From: Streptomyces sporangiiformans
GTDB taxonomy: Bacteria > Actinomycetota > Actinomycetes > Streptomycetales > Streptomycetaceae
NCBI RefSeq assembly: GCF_005768555.2
Contig: NZ_VCHX02000047.1
Location: forward strand, 62,253-126,252
Direction of reading: 5' to 3'
DNA length: 64,000 bases
Positions 61,386-64,000 of this stretch are shown piece by piece; the first letter of the stretch is position 1; each line of letters begins with the position of its first letter. The notes below the pieces were generated by a model, which searched no databases, was not told the origin of the DNA, and was given only the letters and a program-made list of their open reading frames with translations. The position numbers were made by a program, and so were the translations under genes.

Positions 61386-62966
61386 ATGGACAGCATCAAC
61401 CGCCGCTCCGTCCTGCTCGCCGGACTGGGATCCGCAGGCGCCGGAGTGCTCGCCGCCTGCACCAATGGGGGTGGCTCCAGCGGCAGCAACGCTCTGATCA
61501 ACCCCTCCGGCTCGGCAGTCGCCGCTACCGAGAAGAAGCGCAAGAGCACCGGACGCCAGCAGAAGGTCACCCTGACGGCCGCACCGGCCATGATCGATCT
61601 GGGTGGCGGCGTCATGCCCAAGACCTGGGCCTACGACGGACGCACCCCGGGCAAGGAGATCCGCCTCTCCGTCGGCGACACCCTGGTCGCCGAGTTGTCG
61701 AACCAGCTCCCGAACGAGCCCACCACGTCCATCCACTGGCACGGCATCGCCATGCGCAACGACATGGACGGCGTCCCGCCCACCACCCAGACTGCCGTGC
61801 GGGCCGGCTCCACCTTCACGTACAAGTTCATCGCCGACGCCCCGGGCACGTACTTCTTCCACCCCCACGTCGGCGTCCAGCTCGACCGCGGCCTGTACGC
61901 CCCGCTGATCGTCGAAGACCCCAAGGAAACCCTCGACTACGACGACGAGTGGGTCGTCCTCCTCGACGACTGGGTCGACGGCGTCACCGGCACCCCCGAC
62001 GAGGTCTTCGCCGAGCTCAGGCAGGGCATGGGCGGCATGGAGGGCCACGGCATGGGGGACATGGGCGGGATGGACATGGGTGCTTCGCCGACCCCCTCGG
62101 CCTCCGCCTCCTCCGATGGAGGGTCGATGAAGTTCATGCTCATGGGCGCCGAAAGCGACCTGCTCGGCGGCGACGCCGGCGACGTGGAGTACCCGCACCA
62201 CCTCGTCAACGGCCGGGTGGCGAAGGACCCGGACGTCTACACCGGCAAGCCCGGCAAGAAGGTGCGGCTGCGGATCATCAACGCAGGCGGAGACACCGCG
62301 TACCGGGTGGCCCTCGGCGGCCACAAGCTGACCATCACCCAAACCGACGGCTTCCCGGTCCAGCACCAGGAGGTGGACGCCCTGCTGGTCGGCATGGGTG
62401 AGCGCTACGACGTCCTCGTCACCCTCGGCGACGGGGTCTTCCCGTTCGTCGCCGTGGCTGAGGGCAAGGACGCGAACGGCTTCGCTCTCGTGCGCACGGG
62501 CTCAGGGAGCACGCCGTCCGCGACCGTCCGCCCGAAGGAACTCGACGGCGTGATCGTGTCCGCGTCCCAGCTGCGGGCGGCCGACGATGTAAGGCTCACG
62601 TCCGCCAAGACCGACGTCACGCACCAGATCAAGCTGACCGGCGGCATGATGAAGTACAACTGGGCCATCAACGGCAAGCCGTTCACCATGAATGATCCCC
62701 AGGCGAACCCGATCCTCATCGAGCAAGGGCAGCGCGTACGGCTCGACTTCGTCAACGACACCGACATGTGGCACCCGATGCACCTGCACGGCCACACCTA
62801 CCAACTCGGCACCGCTGGGCCGCGCAAGGACACCTCGATCGTGCTGCCCAAGAAGAAGCTGTCCGTCTACTTCGACGCCGACAACCCCGGCCAGTGGATG
62901 CTGCACTGCCACAACGCGTACCACGGTGAGGCCGGGATGATGGCGAACGTGGCCTATCGAGCCTGA
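61386..62966 (+). CDS. Multicopper oxidase, lipoprotein/Tat type
   Basis: A 526-residue oxidase. N-terminus NRRSVLLAGLGSAGAGVLAAC combines a twin arginine and a lipobox (Cys25). Copper ligands: HWHG, FFHPHVG, HPMHLHGHTYQL and MLHCHNAYHGEAGM, a full type 1 plus trinuclear set. A Met/Gly-rich insert (MGGMEGHGMGDMGGMDMG, about 219-236) resembles CueO-type Met-rich loops that bind Cu(I). It likely oxidises Cu(I) to Cu(II) outside the cell. Downstream of CsoR-type operators. Confidence 0.93.
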   Translation: MDSINRRSVLLAGLGSAGAGVLAACTNGGGSSGSNALINPSGSAVAATEKKRKSTGRQQKVTLTAAPAMIDLGGGVMPKTWAYDGRTPGKEIRLSVGDTLVAELSNQLPNEPTTSIHWHGIAMRNDMDGVPPTTQTAVRAGSTFTYKFIADAPGTYFFHPHVGVQLDRGLYAPLIVEDPKETLDYDDEWVVLLDDWVDGVTGTPDEVFAELRQGMGGMEGHGMGDMGGMDMGASPTPSASASSDGGSMKFMLMGAESDLLGGDAGDVEYPHHLVNGRVAKDPDVYTGKPGKKVRLRIINAGGDTAYRVALGGHKLTITQTDGFPVQHQEVDALLVGMGERYDVLVTLGDGVFPFVAVAEGKDANGFALVRTGSGSTPSATVRPKELDGVIVSASQLRAADDVRLTSAKTDVTHQIKLTGGMMKYNWAINGKPFTMNDPQANPILIEQGQRVRLDFVNDTDMWHPMHLHGHTYQLGTAGPRKDTSIVLPKKKLSVYFDADNPGQWMLHCHNAYHGEAGMMANVAYRA

Positions 62967-63009
62967 CCCTCCGACCGCGCGGCATTGGTGCCACCGGCCC
63001 TCGCGCTGT

Positions 63010-63054
63010 GTGTCCGGACGGGCTCATCGACTGCCGGTGGGCGCGTCCGGACAC
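63010..63054. terminator. Stem-loop between convergent oxidase and 94-aa gene
   Basis: GTGTCCGGACG (63010-63020) and CGTCCGGACAC (63044-63054), 11-bp stem. A second possible stem, CCACCGGC (62991-62998) with GCCGGTGG (63033-63040), is interleaved with it. Confidence 0.65.
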
Positions 63055-63103
63055 GTTGGAGGGTGAGCCCACTTCTCGGGGTATGCAGTCGACGGAGTAG
63101 CCG

Positions 63104-63388
63104 CTAGTCAGCGCCTCCTTGGTCACGGCGGCTTTCGCCCTCGTGCGGATGGCGTTGAGGGCTTGGCGCCAGGGGCTCTCCCTGTCTGCGCTGTCGCCGT
63201 TCTCTCCATGCCAGTTCTGCGGTCAGGCCCAGCACGAGGGCGACGACCAGCACCATCGCTATGACGCCGAGTGTGGAAAATCCTGACAGGAGCCCGCCCT
63301 GCTCGTCCTTGACGTCTGATGCGAGATGCATGGCATCGGTCATGCTGCTGGCAGTGCAGCCGGTGCAGGCGTCACTGAATCCGGTCAT
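63104..63388 (-). CDS. Small single-helix membrane protein
   Basis: A 94-residue protein. Cys residues in CTGCTAS near the start, a Met/His-containing stretch, one membrane helix at about 38-62 (TLGVIAMVLVVALVLGLTAELAW) and a charged His/Arg-rich tail. GGAGGGG precedes the ATG. No recognised family. Its location in the copper island and the metal-binding residues suggest a metal-related role, which is inference only. Confidence 0.65.
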   Translation of the reverse strand: MTGFSDACTGCTASSMTDAMHLASDVKDEQGGLLSGFSTLGVIAMVLVVALVLGLTAELAWRERRQRRQGEPLAPSPQRHPHEGESRRDQGGAD

Positions 63389-63442
63389 GTCCCCTCCGGT
63401 TCCCCCCTGGACGGGGGCGATCCCTACGCTACCCGAATTCTT

Positions 63443-63455
63443 CTAAGATTCTTAG
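63443..63455. promoter_or_regulatory. Palindrome upstream of the 94-aa membrane protein
   Basis: CTAAGA-t-TCTTAG, a perfect 6-1-6 palindrome in an AT-rich patch 55 bp before the start codon. It differs from the CsoR-type sites, so another regulator (for example BlaI/CopY- or ArsR-like) may act here. Confidence 0.5.
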
Positions 63456-63827
63456 TAGATGTGGGGCTCAGGTGCCTGGTGGCTCACTGGCTGGGCCAAA
63501 GCCCCCAGCGGCAGGGTGTGGTGATGAGGTTCGGTCAGCGGGGGCAGGGGCCGGTGCGCAGTCGGGAGAAGAGCCGAGCGCACTCAGTGATCAGAGTGCC
63601 GTGCGCGATGGCTGTGGTGCCCGCGCCGACTTGTTCTTGGCTTCCCGTCGTCGGGCACGGCGTGTGTGTCGCGCAGTCCGGACAACGTGACCGTCACGAG
63701 ACGATCGGCCGCCGCTTCTCGCAGGCAGCAGGAGGCGCATCGGCAGCGGCCTGACGTACGTGGCGATCAGTCGACGGGGCCGGCAGCTCCTTGAACAAGC
63801 GGAACTGACAGCGTTCCGGTCGCGGAG
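63456..63827. other. Region with no intact gene; possible decayed coding sequence
   Basis: About 370 bp. The minus strand shows patches of coding-like GC bias that change frame, for example ...AIAHGTLITECARLFSRLRTGPCPR then stop near 63535. It is best explained as a degraded gene; no family is recognised. Confidence 0.4.
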
Positions 63828-64000
63828 TCAGGAGGCGAGCGGCGCGAGTTCGGTGAACGTCTTGCCGCCGTCGCGGGACTCGTACACGCCGTCCTGGGTC
63901 GCGGCGAGGATGCGTTCGGCGTTCACGGCGGTCAGTGCCTGGGGCCGGCCGCCGGGCACGGTTGCGAGCTGCTGCCATGTCTTGCCGCTGTCACTGCTGC
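63828..64000 (-). CDS. BNR/sialidase-like repeat protein, C-terminal part
   Basis: The last 57 codons of a minus-strand gene cut by the window end: SSDSGKTWQQLATVPGGRP then an ILAATQDGVYESRDGGKTF repeat and a stop. The SxDGGKTW boxes are BNR/Asp-box blades, as in F510_1955-type glycosylhydrolase-like propellers often found next to copper genes in actinobacteria. Its N-terminus, signal and full length cannot be seen. Confidence 0.75.
   Translation of the reverse strand, partial: SSDSGKTWQQLATVPGGRPQALTAVNAERILAATQDGVYESRDGGKTFTELAPLAS

Noticed and set aside
63326..63754. 142-residue plus-strand frame over the 94-aa gene and its upstream region
   Set aside because: No family and poor codon bias; it crosses the palindrome and promoter of the minus-strand gene.

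Overview
The window is high-GC DNA with strong third-position GC bias, purine-rich Shine-Dalgarno sites and frequent ATGA/GTGA start-stop overlaps. Its gene content (whiI, rok7B7, ngcEFG, xylFGH, a SpoIIE-type phosphatase, AA10 LPMO) identifies it as a Streptomyces chromosome, probably an arm-to-core stretch. From memory, the order ngcEFG - rok7B7 - xylFGH - dxs ... fadB/thiolase ... RNase D - whiI - DUF3000 - hemE matches the S. coelicolor SCO6005-SCO6031 region, here interrupted by accessory genes.

Layout. 1-1.35 kb: a YhgE/Pip-type membrane protein whose promoter carries two TetR-type operators. 1.8-8.1 kb: a TetR regulator divergent from a tight five-gene operon (SDR, MBL-fold protein, Asp-nucleophile alpha/beta hydrolase, ferritin-like di-iron protein, PDR-type flavin/2Fe-2S reductase). 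8.3-10.9 kb: SDR - SnoaL-like - secreted MRJP-like operon, with the same operator type as the first gene. 11.3-18.6 kb: a SpoIIE/PP2C sensor phosphatase translationally coupled to a second xylFGH-like ABC system, followed by another sugar-binding lipoprotein. 18.9-24.0 kb: a cellulose-type AA10 LPMO behind a perfect CebR box, convergent with a secreted GH92 alpha-mannosidase.

24.4-38.2 kb: the conserved sugar block. It holds ngcEFG behind a DasR-like site, a cargo segment (VOC protein, XRE regulator divergent from an MFS pump, IS481 scar), rok7B7, xylFGH and dxs. 38.3-46.4 kb: APC permease, PMT-like membrane glycosyltransferase, NYN-domain protein, beta-propeller protein, and the FadB-like/thiolase beta-oxidation pair. 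46.5-53.3 kb: a mannoside locus with a LacI regulator coupled to a GH2 beta-mannosidase, divergent from a binding protein and two permeases.

53.2-59.0 kb: RNase D, a chloramphenicol phosphotransferase-like kinase, a LysE exporter, whiI (behind a recognisable sigma-WhiG promoter and carrying Glu at the position I recall as Asp69), DUF3000 and hemE. 59.2-64.0 kb: a copper-linked island with an MFS transporter divergent from a DUF6153 protein and a multicopper oxidase, with three CsoR-type palindromes between them. It continues with a small membrane protein and a partial BNR-repeat protein cut by the window end.

Working together, most of the window senses, breaks down and imports plant and fungal polysaccharide sugars (cellulose, chitin oligomers, xylose, mannosides), linked to developmental control (WhiI, Rok7B7). 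The two least described pieces are the TetR-controlled di-iron/reductase operon and the SpoIIE phosphatase fused by translation to an ABC importer. No rRNA, tRNA, CRISPR array or intact insertion sequence was found.
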